Positions 36,049 to 45,160 are shown, numbered from the stretch's first letter. The stretch: DNA of 64,000 nt from Chlorobiota bacterium (GCA_030596395.1 JAUVKF010000002.1:1-64000), one strand, 5' to 3'. Notes: a model not told the origin generated them from the sequence alone. Made by a program: numbers and translations.

Positions 36049-37283
36049 TGTTTGATATCGATAAGTGGCAGGAAATTTTCAGCACGATCAGCAAAAATAA
36101 ATTGCGTACTGCTTTAACAGGCTTCAGTGTGGCCTGGGGAATTTTTATGCTTATTATTCTTTTGGGTTCGGGAACAGGCCTTGAAAACGGGGTAGAAGAA
36201 CAATTTGCCGACGACGCAACCAACAGCCTGTGGATTTATGCACGTCAAACCACAAAAGCATATCGGGGTTATAATTCAGGACGTCAAATCAGGTTCACTA
36301 ACGAAGATTACGACCGCATTAAGCATTCGATAGAACAAGCAGATCATATTACCGGCAGGTTTTATATCAGCAGCAGTAACACAACAAATTATAAAAATAA
36401 TTTTGGAACCTATGAAATAAGGTCGGTTCACCCCGGACACCAATATTTAGAAAACACCATCATCACGGAAGGCCGTTATATTAACGAGTTGGATTTGGAT
36501 CAATACAGCAAAGTTGCTGTAATTGGCAACCTGATTAAACAAGACCTGTTTAAGAATGGAGAAAACCCAATTGGTGAATACATCAAGGTAGGTAACATTC
36601 CTTTTAAAGTAGTGGGTGTATTTACTGATAAAGGTGGTGAAGGTGAAATGCGAAAAATTTATTTACCGATAACAACTGCGCAAAGGGTGTTTAATGGCGC
36701 CAACCGAATACATCAGTTGATGTTTACTATGGGAGATGCTACTATCGACGAAAGCAAACAAATTGAAGAACAGATTCAGGCAGAATTTGCACAGGCCCAT
36801 CATTTTGATCCAGAGGATCAGCGGGCAATTGGTATCAACAACAGCCTTGAAGACTATACCAGGGTGCAAAACCTTTTTCTTGGTATCAGGATATTCATAT
36901 GGATTGTTGGAATAGGAACCATAATAGCAGGAATTGTTGGTGTTGGCAATATTATGATGATTGTGGTAAAAGAAAGAACGAAAGAAATCGGGGTTAGAAA
37001 AGCATTGGGCGCCACTCCGCGTTCAATAATCGGCCTGATTTTGTTAGAGTCAATTGTAATAACCAGCCTGGCAGGGTATATTGGCCTGGTAATGGGTGTA
37101 GGCTTGCTTGAGTTAGTGAGGGCCAATATGCCACCCAGCGATTTTTTTATGAATCCTGAAGCTAATATATCGATTGCGCTTACGGCTGTTGCGTTGTTGG
37201 TTTTTTCAGGCACACTGGCCGGATTTATACCTGCCAGAAAGGCTGCGGCCATTAAACCAATTGAAGCATTAAGAGATGAATAA
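36048..37283 (+). CDS. MacB-type ABC permease A2
   Basis: 411 residues, class A. It is the paralogue of A1, with long common stretches (SVAWGIFMLIILLGSGTGLE, YLPITTAQRVFN/YIPITTAQRVYF, NIMMIVVKERTKEIGVRKAL). The periplasmic domain differs more than the membrane helices, as expected if it contacts the substrate or adaptor. The start overlaps the ATPase stop by one base. It ends AAIKPIEALRDE. Confidence 0.92.
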   Translation: MFDIDKWQEIFSTISKNKLRTALTGFSVAWGIFMLIILLGSGTGLENGVEEQFADDATNSLWIYARQTTKAYRGYNSGRQIRFTNEDYDRIKHSIEQADHITGRFYISSSNTTNYKNNFGTYEIRSVHPGHQYLENTIITEGRYINELDLDQYSKVAVIGNLIKQDLFKNGENPIGEYIKVGNIPFKVVGVFTDKGGEGEMRKIYLPITTAQRVFNGANRIHQLMFTMGDATIDESKQIEEQIQAEFAQAHHFDPEDQRAIGINNSLEDYTRVQNLFLGIRIFIWIVGIGTIIAGIVGVGNIMMIVVKERTKEIGVRKALGATPRSIIGLILLESIVITSLAGYIGLVMGVGLLELVRANMPPSDFFMNPEANISIALTAVALLVFSGTLAGFIPARKAAAIKPIEALRDE

Positions 37284-37328
37284 CTCCCTTATCCTCTTAA
37301 AAGGGTGAAGGGAAAGAATAAAGAAAAA

Positions 37329-38597
37329 ATGAACGTTTTTGATCTGGATAACTGGCAGGAAGTTTTCAACGCCTTAAAAAAGAACAAGGTTCGCACCTTC
37401 TTTACTGCTTTTGGCGTTTTCTGGGGGATATTTATGCTGGTTTTGATGCTGGGCTCAGGAAATGGTTTAAAAAATGCAGCTTATAATGGTTGGGGCGACT
37501 TTGCCACAAACAGTTTTTTTATGTGGACCCAGCGCACCACTATGCCATATAAAGGTTTTAAAAGAGGGCGTTCATTTAATTTCAATAATAAAGATACCGA
37601 AGCCATTCGTGAAAAAATACCAGAGGTTAAAACACTTGCGCCACGTTTGCAGGCCGGAGGATATCGGGGAGCAAGCAATGTTGTAAGGGGCAAGGAAACA
37701 GGTGCATTTAATATATATGGAGATTATCCCGAATTTATGGATATTGATCCTGTTACTATTACCCAGGGCCGGTTCATCAACCATAATGATATTAATGATA
37801 TGCGAAAAGTAGCTATTATTGGAAATTCAGTTGTTGATGCATTGTTTAATAAAGATGAAGACCCTATTGGGGATTATATCAAAATCCAGGGTGTTTATTT
37901 TAACGTGGTTGGAACATTTAAATCTAAAAAATCAGGAGGCGAAGCAGATCGTGACGGGAATAGTATTTTCCTGCCGTTTTCAACAATGCAAAAAACTTAC
38001 AATTACGGCGATGCCGTTTTCTGGTATGCCATTACTTCTCAGGAAAATATTCCGGCCTCAGTTACCGAGGAAAAAGTAGTAACACTGATGAAGCAATCCC
38101 ATAAAGTACACCCTGATGACGACCAGGCCATTGGCCATTTTAACGTTGAAACAGAGTTCAAAAAAATGGAAGGCTTGTTTACAGGAATTGACGGGTTGAT
38201 CTGGGTGGTTGGAATAGGAACTTTGCTTGCCGGAATTATTGGGGTTTCAAATATAATGCTGATCATTATAAAAGAAAGGACCAACGAAATTGGTGTAAAA
38301 CGCGCACTCGGTGCCACTCCATTAAATATTATTTCACAGGTAATCCTTGAATCGGTGTTTTTAACAACGCTGGCTGGTTACTTCGGATTGGTTTTGGGTG
38401 TAGGTGTACTCGGGATTCTTGACAATGCCATGCAAAATATGGAAGCAGACAGCCAGTTTTTTCTGCATCCGGAAATCAATTTCTCCGTAGGAATTTTAGC
38501 CTTGATAATCCTTGTTTTTTCCGGAATATTAGCCGGATTGATACCGGCCAAAAGGGCTGTAAGCATAAGACCTGTTGATGCACTAAGAGATGAATAA
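37329..38597 (+). CDS. MacB-type ABC permease B2
   Basis: 422 residues from the ATG at 37329 (MNVFDLDNWQEV). A GTG at 37305 would add eight Lys-rich residues with no counterpart in the paralogues, so the ATG is preferred. It is the paralogue of B1 (TAFGVFWGIFMLV, GDFATNSFFMWTQRT, FNVETEFKKMEGLFTGIDGL, NIMLIIIKERTNEIGVKRAL). It lies downstream of A2 after the decayed C/G-rich spacer. It ends AVSIRPVDALRDE and is followed after 45 bases by the membrane-fusion protein. Confidence 0.92.
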   Translation: MNVFDLDNWQEVFNALKKNKVRTFFTAFGVFWGIFMLVLMLGSGNGLKNAAYNGWGDFATNSFFMWTQRTTMPYKGFKRGRSFNFNNKDTEAIREKIPEVKTLAPRLQAGGYRGASNVVRGKETGAFNIYGDYPEFMDIDPVTITQGRFINHNDINDMRKVAIIGNSVVDALFNKDEDPIGDYIKIQGVYFNVVGTFKSKKSGGEADRDGNSIFLPFSTMQKTYNYGDAVFWYAITSQENIPASVTEEKVVTLMKQSHKVHPDDDQAIGHFNVETEFKKMEGLFTGIDGLIWVVGIGTLLAGIIGVSNIMLIIIKERTNEIGVKRALGATPLNIISQVILESVFLTTLAGYFGLVLGVGVLGILDNAMQNMEADSQFFLHPEINFSVGILALIILVFSGILAGLIPAKRAVSIRPVDALRDE

Positions 38598-38642
38598 CCA
38601 ATAAATTTTAATAATTGATCAAAAAACGTAAAAAAAGAACAT

Positions 38643-39722
38643 ATGAAAACATTTTTTAAAGTTCTGGGAATTGTCGTGATACTAGGCATTTTTGGATATA
38701 CCCTGTATTTTTTATGGGACAAATCGAAAGAAAAACCTGTGGTTTTTGAAACAGAAACACCTTTTTATTCAGACGTGATCAAGAAAACTGTGGCCACAGG
38801 CTCGGTAGTACCACGATTTGAAATAGAGATTAAACCTGTGGTTTCAGGGATTGTGGACGAACTCTTTGTTGAGGAAGGTGATAAAATTAAAAAGGGGGAT
38901 TTGATTGCAAAGATTCGAATCATCCCCAACATGATCAACTTAAACAATGCAAAAGCCAGGATTGATCGCGCCAGGATCAACCTGAAAGATGCAAAACGCA
39001 ATTATGACCGCCAGTTTGGTTTGCTGGAAAAAGGCGTAATAGCAAAAGCTGATTTTGAATCGTATGAGGTGGCTTATCAAAATGCCAGGGAAGAACTTGA
39101 AACGGCGGAGGAAACACGGCAACTTATTCAGGAGGGGCAGCTAAAAAAATCAGGAACACCAACAAATACCCTCGTTCGTTCAACAATTGATGGTATGGTG
39201 CTTTCTGTTCCGGTTGAAGTTGGGAACCAGGTAATTGAAGCTAATAATTTTAATGCCGGAACTACAATTGCCGCTGTTGCCGATATGAATGATATGATTT
39301 TTAAAGGAAAAATAGACGAAACAGAGGTTGGGAAAATCCATGAAAAAATGAATTTAATTCTCTCAATTGGCGCCATTGATGATTTAAAATTTCAAGCCAA
39401 ACTGACTAAAATTGCCCCGAAAGGAGTAGAAGAAAACGGAGCCATCCAGTTTGAAATAGAAGCTAACGTAAAATTACTTGACGAACAGTTCATCAGGGCC
39501 GGTTACAGTGCTAATGCCGACATTGTCCTTGAAAGGGCCGATAGTGTTATGGTGATTTCCGAAAGCCTGTTAAAGTTTGACGATGACACCACCTATGTTG
39601 AGATAGAAACCGGAGAGCAACAATTTGAAAAAAGGGTTATTGAAACCGGTCTGTCCGATGGCATCAATATTCAGGTTCTGTCAGGACTAAACGAAGAAGA
39701 TAAAATTAAGAAAGCATCATAG
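38643..39722 (+). CDS. Membrane-fusion protein (HlyD/RND-type periplasmic adaptor, MacA-like)
   Basis: 359 residues. One N-terminal membrane helix is at about 5-25 (VLGIVVILGIFGYTLYFLW). The barrel-lipoyl-hairpin order follows: VVSGIVDELFVEEGDKIKKG (lipoyl half), a long coiled-coil hairpin of about 70 residues (NNAKARIDRARINLKDAKRN), LVRSTIDGMVLSVPVEVGNQ (second lipoyl half), a beta-barrel and the membrane-proximal domain. It connects the ABC permeases to an outer-membrane channel. No TolC-like gene is present in the window. A terminator follows at 39758. Confidence 0.92.
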   Translation: MKTFFKVLGIVVILGIFGYTLYFLWDKSKEKPVVFETETPFYSDVIKKTVATGSVVPRFEIEIKPVVSGIVDELFVEEGDKIKKGDLIAKIRIIPNMINLNNAKARIDRARINLKDAKRNYDRQFGLLEKGVIAKADFESYEVAYQNAREELETAEETRQLIQEGQLKKSGTPTNTLVRSTIDGMVLSVPVEVGNQVIEANNFNAGTTIAAVADMNDMIFKGKIDETEVGKIHEKMNLILSIGAIDDLKFQAKLTKIAPKGVEENGAIQFEIEANVKLLDEQFIRAGYSANADIVLERADSVMVISESLLKFDDDTTYVEIETGEQQFEKRVIETGLSDGINIQVLSGLNEEDKIKKAS

Positions 39723-39757
39723 AACGCTTAATTTCTGTTGTTTAACAAATGGTTTTT

Positions 39758-39799
39758 AAAGAAGAATGTTTTTTTCGAGGCATTCTTCTTTTTTATTTT
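39758..39799 (+). terminator. Rho-independent terminator of the ABC export cluster
   Basis: AAAGAAGAATG (39758-39768) pairs perfectly with CATTCTTCTTT (39781-39791) and is followed by TTTATTTTT. The loop is 12 bases. It closes the transcript 36 bases after the adaptor gene. Confidence 0.75.
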
Positions 39800-39811
39800 T
39801 CGCAAATAGCA

Positions 39812-39819
39812 TAATTTCG
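39812..39819 (+). promoter_or_regulatory. Candidate -7 box TAATTTCG
   Basis: A TAnnTTTG match at 7 of 8 positions, 31 bases before the ATG of the triple-TonB-domain protein and just after the terminator of the previous operon. No clear -33 element was found. Confidence 0.35.
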
Positions 39820-39850
39820 CCTACTCTATTAACCCGCTTAATCCTACATA

Positions 39851-40885
39851 ATGAAAATAACCACTACCCTAATTATCATTGCTATTTTTACAAAAGCAAT
39901 TATTGCCCAGGAAAAGGCTATTGTTTCTGAGAACGACTCAATCTATTCATTTGTCGATCAGCCTCCCGAATTCCTTGGAGGAATTTCAGAAATAGGAAAT
40001 TATCTAAGTCTCTCTCTGTCCTATCCTGCCCAGGCTTTAAAAGACAGTATTGAAGGCAAGGTTTACGTTGGGTTTGTTGTTGAAATAGATGGTAGTGTGT
40101 CAGAAGTAAAACTATTAAGAGGTATTGGTGGTGGGTGCGATGAAGAAGCGGTCCGTGTAGTGGGGGAAATGCCCAAATGGAATCCTGGTAAGTTAAAAGG
40201 GGCCCCTGTAAGGGTTTCAAAAACATTACCAATTAATTTTAGCCTTGCTACCCCAGCACAAAGCCAAACCAAAATATATCGTGAGGCAGATACACTTCCT
40301 GAATTTGTAGGGGGTCAGGTCGGGCTGAACAAGTACTTAGTTGACAATATTACAGGTCACAAAAAAGTGTCTGATACGATAAATGAGCTTGAGGTTAAGG
40401 TCTATTTTGTTGTAGAAACTGATGGAAGCCTGTCAAGTATTATGGTTGTTGATAGTATTGGATATGGTCTGGATAAAAAGGCAATTGACATTGTAAAAAA
40501 CATGCCAAAATGGAAACCGGGAAAAATAGGTAACACAAAAGTTCGTGTATTACTTTATTTGCTTATTGATTTTGCTGTTTATGGTGTTGTTGATACCATG
40601 CCTGAATTTTCGGGAGGGATAAATAACCTGATGTATTATCTGGCAACTAATATAAATTATCCTGTATATGCTTACAATAATGGTATTCAGGGCAGGGTGT
40701 TTATAAACTTCTTTGTCGAGGGAGATGGAACAGTTTCGAACGTGACAGTTAAAAGAGGGGTTGGCGGTGGGTGTGATGAAGAAGCCATGCGTGTTGTAAA
40801 AAACATGCCAAAATGGAAAGCGGGCATTCATAGGGGTAAACCGGTTAGGGTTTCATATAATTTGCCTGTTAATTTTACATTATAA
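39851..40885 (+). CDS. Exported protein with three TonB C-terminal domains and no membrane anchor
   Basis: 344 residues. After a signal peptide (about 1-19, ITTTLIIIAIFTKAIIAQ) there are three consecutive TonB_C-like domains, at about 33-133, 146-235 and 243-344. Each begins with the lead P(E/D)F.GG (QPPEFLGGI, LPEFVGGQ, MPEFSGGI) and carries YPA.A....G.V...F.VE.DG and MPKW.PGK/AG.....VRVS. Domains 1 and 3 are nearly complete and resemble each other strongly (LRGIGGGCDEEAVRVV and KRGVGGGCDEEAMRVV). Domain 2 is shorter and lacks the YP motif. Classical TonB has one such domain after a Pro-rich spanner and an N-terminal helix; here both are missing, so energy coupling through ExbB/D is unlikely. 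A binding role at TonB boxes or at peptidoglycan is only a guess. Confidence 0.85.
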   Translation: MKITTTLIIIAIFTKAIIAQEKAIVSENDSIYSFVDQPPEFLGGISEIGNYLSLSLSYPAQALKDSIEGKVYVGFVVEIDGSVSEVKLLRGIGGGCDEEAVRVVGEMPKWNPGKLKGAPVRVSKTLPINFSLATPAQSQTKIYREADTLPEFVGGQVGLNKYLVDNITGHKKVSDTINELEVKVYFVVETDGSLSSIMVVDSIGYGLDKKAIDIVKNMPKWKPGKIGNTKVRVLLYLLIDFAVYGVVDTMPEFSGGINNLMYYLATNINYPVYAYNNGIQGRVFINFFVEGDGTVSNVTVKRGVGGGCDEEAMRVVKNMPKWKAGIHRGKPVRVSYNLPVNFTL

Positions 40886-40912
40886 CAACAGGAAAATGGT
40901 ACATATATTTTG

Positions 40913-40920
40913 TAATTTCG
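40913..40920 (+). promoter_or_regulatory. Candidate -7 box TAATTTCG
   Basis: TAATTTCG, 28 bases before the ATG of the M49 peptidase gene, matches TAnnTTTG at 7 of 8 positions. The -33 element is not clear. Confidence 0.35.
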
Positions 40921-40948
40921 TACGCTTAAAACCCCAAAATCAAAAAAC

Positions 40949-42595
40949 ATGTTTAAGAAAAATTTATCAATTGTAGTCGTAATTCTGGTTGCTGTTTTTT
41001 TAGCCGGATGTGAAAGTGCTGATAAGAAAACCAAGGAAGCAACAGAAGAAAAACCTACTTACGAAATGGCAAAATACGCTACAGTAAAACTTAAAACCGA
41101 TATTTCGCATTTAAGTGATAACCAAAAAGAAATGCTGAAGGTATTATTTGAAGCAGCCGATATCATGGACGAAATATTCTGGTTACAGAATGTTGGTGAA
41201 AAAGAATCATTTTTAAATGGCATTGAAGATAAGGATTTGAGAAATTATGCCAGAATAAACTATGGCCCGTGGGATGAACTGAATAATCTTGCCCCGTTTG
41301 TTGAAGGCTATGGTAAAAAACCTGCCGGGGCTGAGTTTTATCCGCACGATATGACCAAAGAAGAATTTGAAGCTTTTGATCACCCGGATAAAACCGACCT
41401 TTATACTCTGCTCAGAAGGGATGAAAACAATGAATTAAAAGTTGTTTGGTATCATGAAGCCTTTAAAAATCAATCAGAAAAAGCGGCTGACTTATTGAAA
41501 CAGGCTGCCGAACTTGCTGAAGATGCCGGGTTTGCTAATTACCTCAATTTACGTGCACAGGCGTTGTTAACCGATGATTATTTTGAAAGTGATATGGCAT
41601 GGCTCGATATGAAAAACAACCTGGTTGACATGGTTGTTGGCCCCATCGAAAATTATACCGACGGCCTTTTTGGTTACAAAGCCGCACACGAATCATTTAT
41701 CCTGATTAAAGACGTAGAATGGAGCGCCAAACTTGCCAAGTATGCTGCTTTCCTTCCTCAACTACAAACCGAATTACCGGTTGAACCTGAATACAAAAAG
41801 GAAACTCCTGGCTCCGATGTTGACTTGAATGCTTATGATGTGATTTACTATACCGGTGATTGCAACATGGCGGGTAAAACCATAGCCATCAATTTGCCTA
41901 ATGATGAAAAAGTGCAGCTACAAAAAGGAACCAGGAAACTGCAATTGAAAAATGCCATGCGCGCTAAATTCGATCATATTCTTGTTCCTATTTCTGAAGT
42001 TTTGATCAGCGAGGACCAAAGAAAACACGTAACTTTCGATGCCTTTTTCTCCAACACCATGTTCCACGAAGTATCTCATGGGATGGGTATAAAAAATACA
42101 ATTAACGGAAAAGGCCCGGCCCGCAAAGCTTTAAAAGAAAAATATTCTGCAATTGAAGAAGGTAAAGCAGATATCCTTGGACTTTACCTTGTTACCAAAC
42201 TTCACGAAATGGGCGAGTTTACCGAAACAGACCTGATGGACAACTATGTCACATTTATGGCAGGTATTTTCAGGTCGGTTCGCTTTGGTGCTTCCAGCGC
42301 ACACGGAATGGCCAACATGCTCCGTTTCAACTATTTTCTTGAAAAAGGCGCCTTTACAAGAAATGATGACGGAACCTATTCAACGAATCTTGAAAAAATG
42401 AAAATAGCTTCAACAGATCTTACTCAAAAGATATTGAAAATGCAAGGTGATGGCGATTATGAGGGAGCTAAAAAATGGATTGAAACCGACGGAATTATAA
42501 AAGTACAATTACAAAAAGACCTACTCAGGATTACCGAAGAAGGAATTCCTGTTGATATTGTTTTTGAGCAGGGACCTGAAATGTTTGGTCTTTAA
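40949..42595 (+). CDS. Dipeptidyl-peptidase III-like M49 metallopeptidase, lipoprotein
   Basis: 548 residues, shorter than eukaryotic DPP III (about 730). The lipoprotein signal ends in LAGC (Cys21). The zinc site is H373-E-V-S-H377, followed at 403-408 by EEGKAD, which stands for the EExRAE/D second motif of M49. Most M49 enzymes carry the hexapeptide HEXXGH; here the extra residue is absent. From memory a pentapeptide form (HEISH) is known from Caldithrix. The enzyme would release dipeptides from oligopeptides in the periplasm. The neighbouring S46 peptidase points to a shared job in peptide use. Confidence 0.88.
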   Translation: MFKKNLSIVVVILVAVFLAGCESADKKTKEATEEKPTYEMAKYATVKLKTDISHLSDNQKEMLKVLFEAADIMDEIFWLQNVGEKESFLNGIEDKDLRNYARINYGPWDELNNLAPFVEGYGKKPAGAEFYPHDMTKEEFEAFDHPDKTDLYTLLRRDENNELKVVWYHEAFKNQSEKAADLLKQAAELAEDAGFANYLNLRAQALLTDDYFESDMAWLDMKNNLVDMVVGPIENYTDGLFGYKAAHESFILIKDVEWSAKLAKYAAFLPQLQTELPVEPEYKKETPGSDVDLNAYDVIYYTGDCNMAGKTIAINLPNDEKVQLQKGTRKLQLKNAMRAKFDHILVPISEVLISEDQRKHVTFDAFFSNTMFHEVSHGMGIKNTINGKGPARKALKEKYSAIEEGKADILGLYLVTKLHEMGEFTETDLMDNYVTFMAGIFRSVRFGASSAHGMANMLRFNYFLEKGAFTRNDDGTYSTNLEKMKIASTDLTQKILKMQGDGDYEGAKKWIETDGIIKVQLQKDLLRITEEGIPVDIVFEQGPEMFGL

Positions 42596-42760
42596 AAAAC
42601 AGGTGTACGGTGAATGATTTGACGTGTTCAGTTTCGGTCAATTTTGTTTTAAAGAAAACCATATTTATCCAATAAACAATTGTTTTTCAAAGGATTGATT
42701 TACATGGTACAGTTTATGATATTATTACAAATTCTTAAAAATTAAACCAAATTAAATAAT

Positions 42761-45034
42761 ATGAAAAGATTCTATTACCTATTTTTAGCTGTTTTTATCC
42801 TTTCTGGTATTGGAAAAGCACGCGCAGACGAAGGCATGTGGCTCCCTATGTTTATCGAAAGGTTGAACTACACCGATATGCAGAAACTGGGATTGCAACT
42901 TACTGCCGAAGAAATCTATAGTGTTAACCACTCAAGCATGAAAGATGCAATTGTAGGACTCTCAAACGAACCGTTACCAACCGGCTATTTCTGTACAGGG
43001 GAAATTGTTTCTCCTGAAGGCTTGATGTTTACTAATTATCATTGCGGATTTGGCAACATCCAAAAACACAGTTCTGTTGAGCACGATTATCTTGCTGACG
43101 GATTTTGGGCGATGAACCGCGAAGAAGAATTACCAAATGAAGGCCTTACTGCCTCTATTTTATTTCGTATGGCTGATGTCACCGATAGTATCATACCTAT
43201 GATTTCGGATACCTTAACAGGAAATGAAAGAAAATCTGCCATTAGAAAAATTACCGGAAGACTAAAAAAAGCTGCTTCCGAAGATGGCAAGTACAATGTT
43301 GTACTTAAAAGTTTTTTTGAAGGAAATGAGTATTATATGTTTGTGTATGAGGTATTCAAGGACGTAAGGCTTGTTGGTGCACCACCATCATCAATAGGTA
43401 AATACGGAGGCGATACCGATAACTGGATGTGGCCACGGCACACCGGTGACTTTTCAATTTTCAGAATTTACACAGCTCCTGACGGATCACCCGCTGAATA
43501 TGCTGAAGAAAATATTCCGCTAAAGCCAAAATATTATTTGCCTGTTTCCCTTGATGGTATCCAGGAAGGAGATTTTGCAATGATCTGGGGTTTTCCTGGA
43601 GGTACTGAGCGTTTTAATACTTCTGCAGGCATCCAGTTTAAGCTTGATCATCTATATCCACCATTGATTAAAGTATGGGGCGAAAAACTTGGCATATGGA
43701 AAGAACATATGGATGCCAGCCGGGATGTAAAAATTAAATATGCATCGAAATATGCGGGTGTGGCCAATACCTGGAAATATATGATTGGCCAGGATAAAGG
43801 CGTGAGGAATCTTGATGTAGTAGGTAATAAGCAAAAGTTTGAAAAGGAATTTATTGAATGGATTGATGAAGATCAGGATAGAAAAGAAAAATACAGAAAT
43901 GTATTATCTGATATGAAGGAAGTTTATGCTGAAAGATCAGTAAGTTTTAACCCCCTGGTTTATGCCAGCCTTACCGGAGTTGGCGGTTCGGAGATTATTG
44001 GTTATGCCCAGGATTTTATGGGTATGCAGGGTTTATTGCAACAGCAAAAAGAGGAAAAGGACAAAGAGAAAAAAGTAAAAAAGGAAGAACAAATACAAAA
44101 AGCTGCCGATGGTCTTAAAGCATCACTTGAAGAGCATTTCAAAGACTATGATATGGCAACGGATATTGATGTTTTTGCTTCAATGACTGAGATGTATTAC
44201 AACAATATGCCCGATTCGCTAAAGCCTGATGTCTTGAAAAAGATGGCAGGGAAATTCAAAGGTGATTTTTCAGAATATGCTAATTATATTTTCGACAATT
44301 CGTTTATGTCTGATAAGCAAAGCACAATGACCTTTCTGGATGATCCAAACCTGAAAGTTATTGATAAAGACCCGGCATTTCAGTTAATGCAAGGATATAT
44401 GGAAAATATTATGTCAGCATCGGCTAACTACCGAAAAAGCAGTGGAAAATTAAGTACAGCAGAACGATTGTATGTTAAGGCTGTACGAGAAATGAACCCT
44501 GATTATAAATATTATCCCGATGCCAATTCAACACTGAGGTTTTCATACGGAAAGGTATTGGATTATTATCCTGCCGATGCCATCCAGTACGATTATAAAA
44601 CACACCTGAGTGGTGTTATGGAAAAAGAAGACCCTAACAATGATGAGTTTATTGTTTCTGACAGACTTAAAGAACTTTTCGAAACAAAAGATTATGGCCC
44701 TTATGCCAACGAAGACGGTAGCATGGTAGTTTGTTTCCTTACCGATAACGATATTACCGGTGGCAATTCCGGTTCGCCCGTTGTGAATGGAAAAGGCGAA
44801 TTGATTGGCCTTGCATTTGACGGTAACTGGGAGGCCATGAGCAGTGATATTGCCTTTGCTCCCGGACTACAAAGAACCATCGTAGTGGACTCAAGGTATA
44901 TTTTGTTTATTATTGATAAATATGCCGGAGCCGGCCACCTTGTTGATGAATTAACAATCAGAAAGTCGATGCCGGAACCTTCAAGAATTGAAAAAATGGC
45001 TGAACCGGTTTTGGAAGAGGCAGCAGTGAATTAA
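42761..45034 (+). CDS. S46 family dipeptidyl-peptidase, DPP7-like
   Basis: 757 residues with a signal peptide. The S46 catalytic triad is visible: His94 in MFTNYHCGFGN, Asp230 in DNWMWPRHTGDF and Ser670 in GGNSGSPV. The specificity position 18 residues after the serine is Gly688 (LAFDGNWEAM). In this family Gly marks DPP7-type enzymes preferring hydrophobic residues, and Arg marks DPP11 (acidic residues). There is a helical domain with a Lys/Glu-rich coiled segment at about 425-450. It is expected in the periplasm, feeding dipeptides to uptake systems. It follows the M49 peptidase gene by 165 bases and has its own terminator. Confidence 0.93.
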   Translation: MKRFYYLFLAVFILSGIGKARADEGMWLPMFIERLNYTDMQKLGLQLTAEEIYSVNHSSMKDAIVGLSNEPLPTGYFCTGEIVSPEGLMFTNYHCGFGNIQKHSSVEHDYLADGFWAMNREEELPNEGLTASILFRMADVTDSIIPMISDTLTGNERKSAIRKITGRLKKAASEDGKYNVVLKSFFEGNEYYMFVYEVFKDVRLVGAPPSSIGKYGGDTDNWMWPRHTGDFSIFRIYTAPDGSPAEYAEENIPLKPKYYLPVSLDGIQEGDFAMIWGFPGGTERFNTSAGIQFKLDHLYPPLIKVWGEKLGIWKEHMDASRDVKIKYASKYAGVANTWKYMIGQDKGVRNLDVVGNKQKFEKEFIEWIDEDQDRKEKYRNVLSDMKEVYAERSVSFNPLVYASLTGVGGSEIIGYAQDFMGMQGLLQQQKEEKDKEKKVKKEEQIQKAADGLKASLEEHFKDYDMATDIDVFASMTEMYYNNMPDSLKPDVLKKMAGKFKGDFSEYANYIFDNSFMSDKQSTMTFLDDPNLKVIDKDPAFQLMQGYMENIMSASANYRKSSGKLSTAERLYVKAVREMNPDYKYYPDANSTLRFSYGKVLDYYPADAIQYDYKTHLSGVMEKEDPNNDEFIVSDRLKELFETKDYGPYANEDGSMVVCFLTDNDITGGNSGSPVVNGKGELIGLAFDGNWEAMSSDIAFAPGLQRTIVVDSRYILFIIDKYAGAGHLVDELTIRKSMPEPSRIEKMAEPVLEEAAVN

Positions 45035-45054
45035 TACGATTAATTTCAGAAAAG

Positions 45055-45089
45055 AAAAGCACCGGGTTAAATAATCTGGTGCTTTTTTG
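45055..45089 (+). terminator. Rho-independent terminator of the S46 peptidase gene
   Basis: AAAAGCACC (45055-45063, counting the A-run) pairs with GGTGCTTTTTT (45078-45088). The stem is about 9 bp with a loop of about 14 bases and a T-tract. It lies 20 bases after the stop codon. Confidence 0.75.
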
Positions 45090-45091
45090 TT

Positions 45092-45160
45092 TTAAAACCC
45101 CACCACAGCTCTTATAATCAAAAAAATCCCGAATAAAAACAAACCGATTTTGTTAACCAA
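45092..45160 (-). pseudogene. Remnant of a second lysE copy (last about 22 codons only)
   Basis: Read on the minus strand, this stretch encodes NKIGLFLFGIFLIIRAVVGF and a stop. It repeats the last codons of the intact LysE gene at 46119 (NKIAGTGLFLFGIFLIVRAV, then VGF). Only four substitutions and one 9-base gap separate the two DNA copies over about 69 bases. The remnant is cut at 45160 exactly where the inverted-repeat element begins. There is no start and no other part of the gene. Confidence 0.8.
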
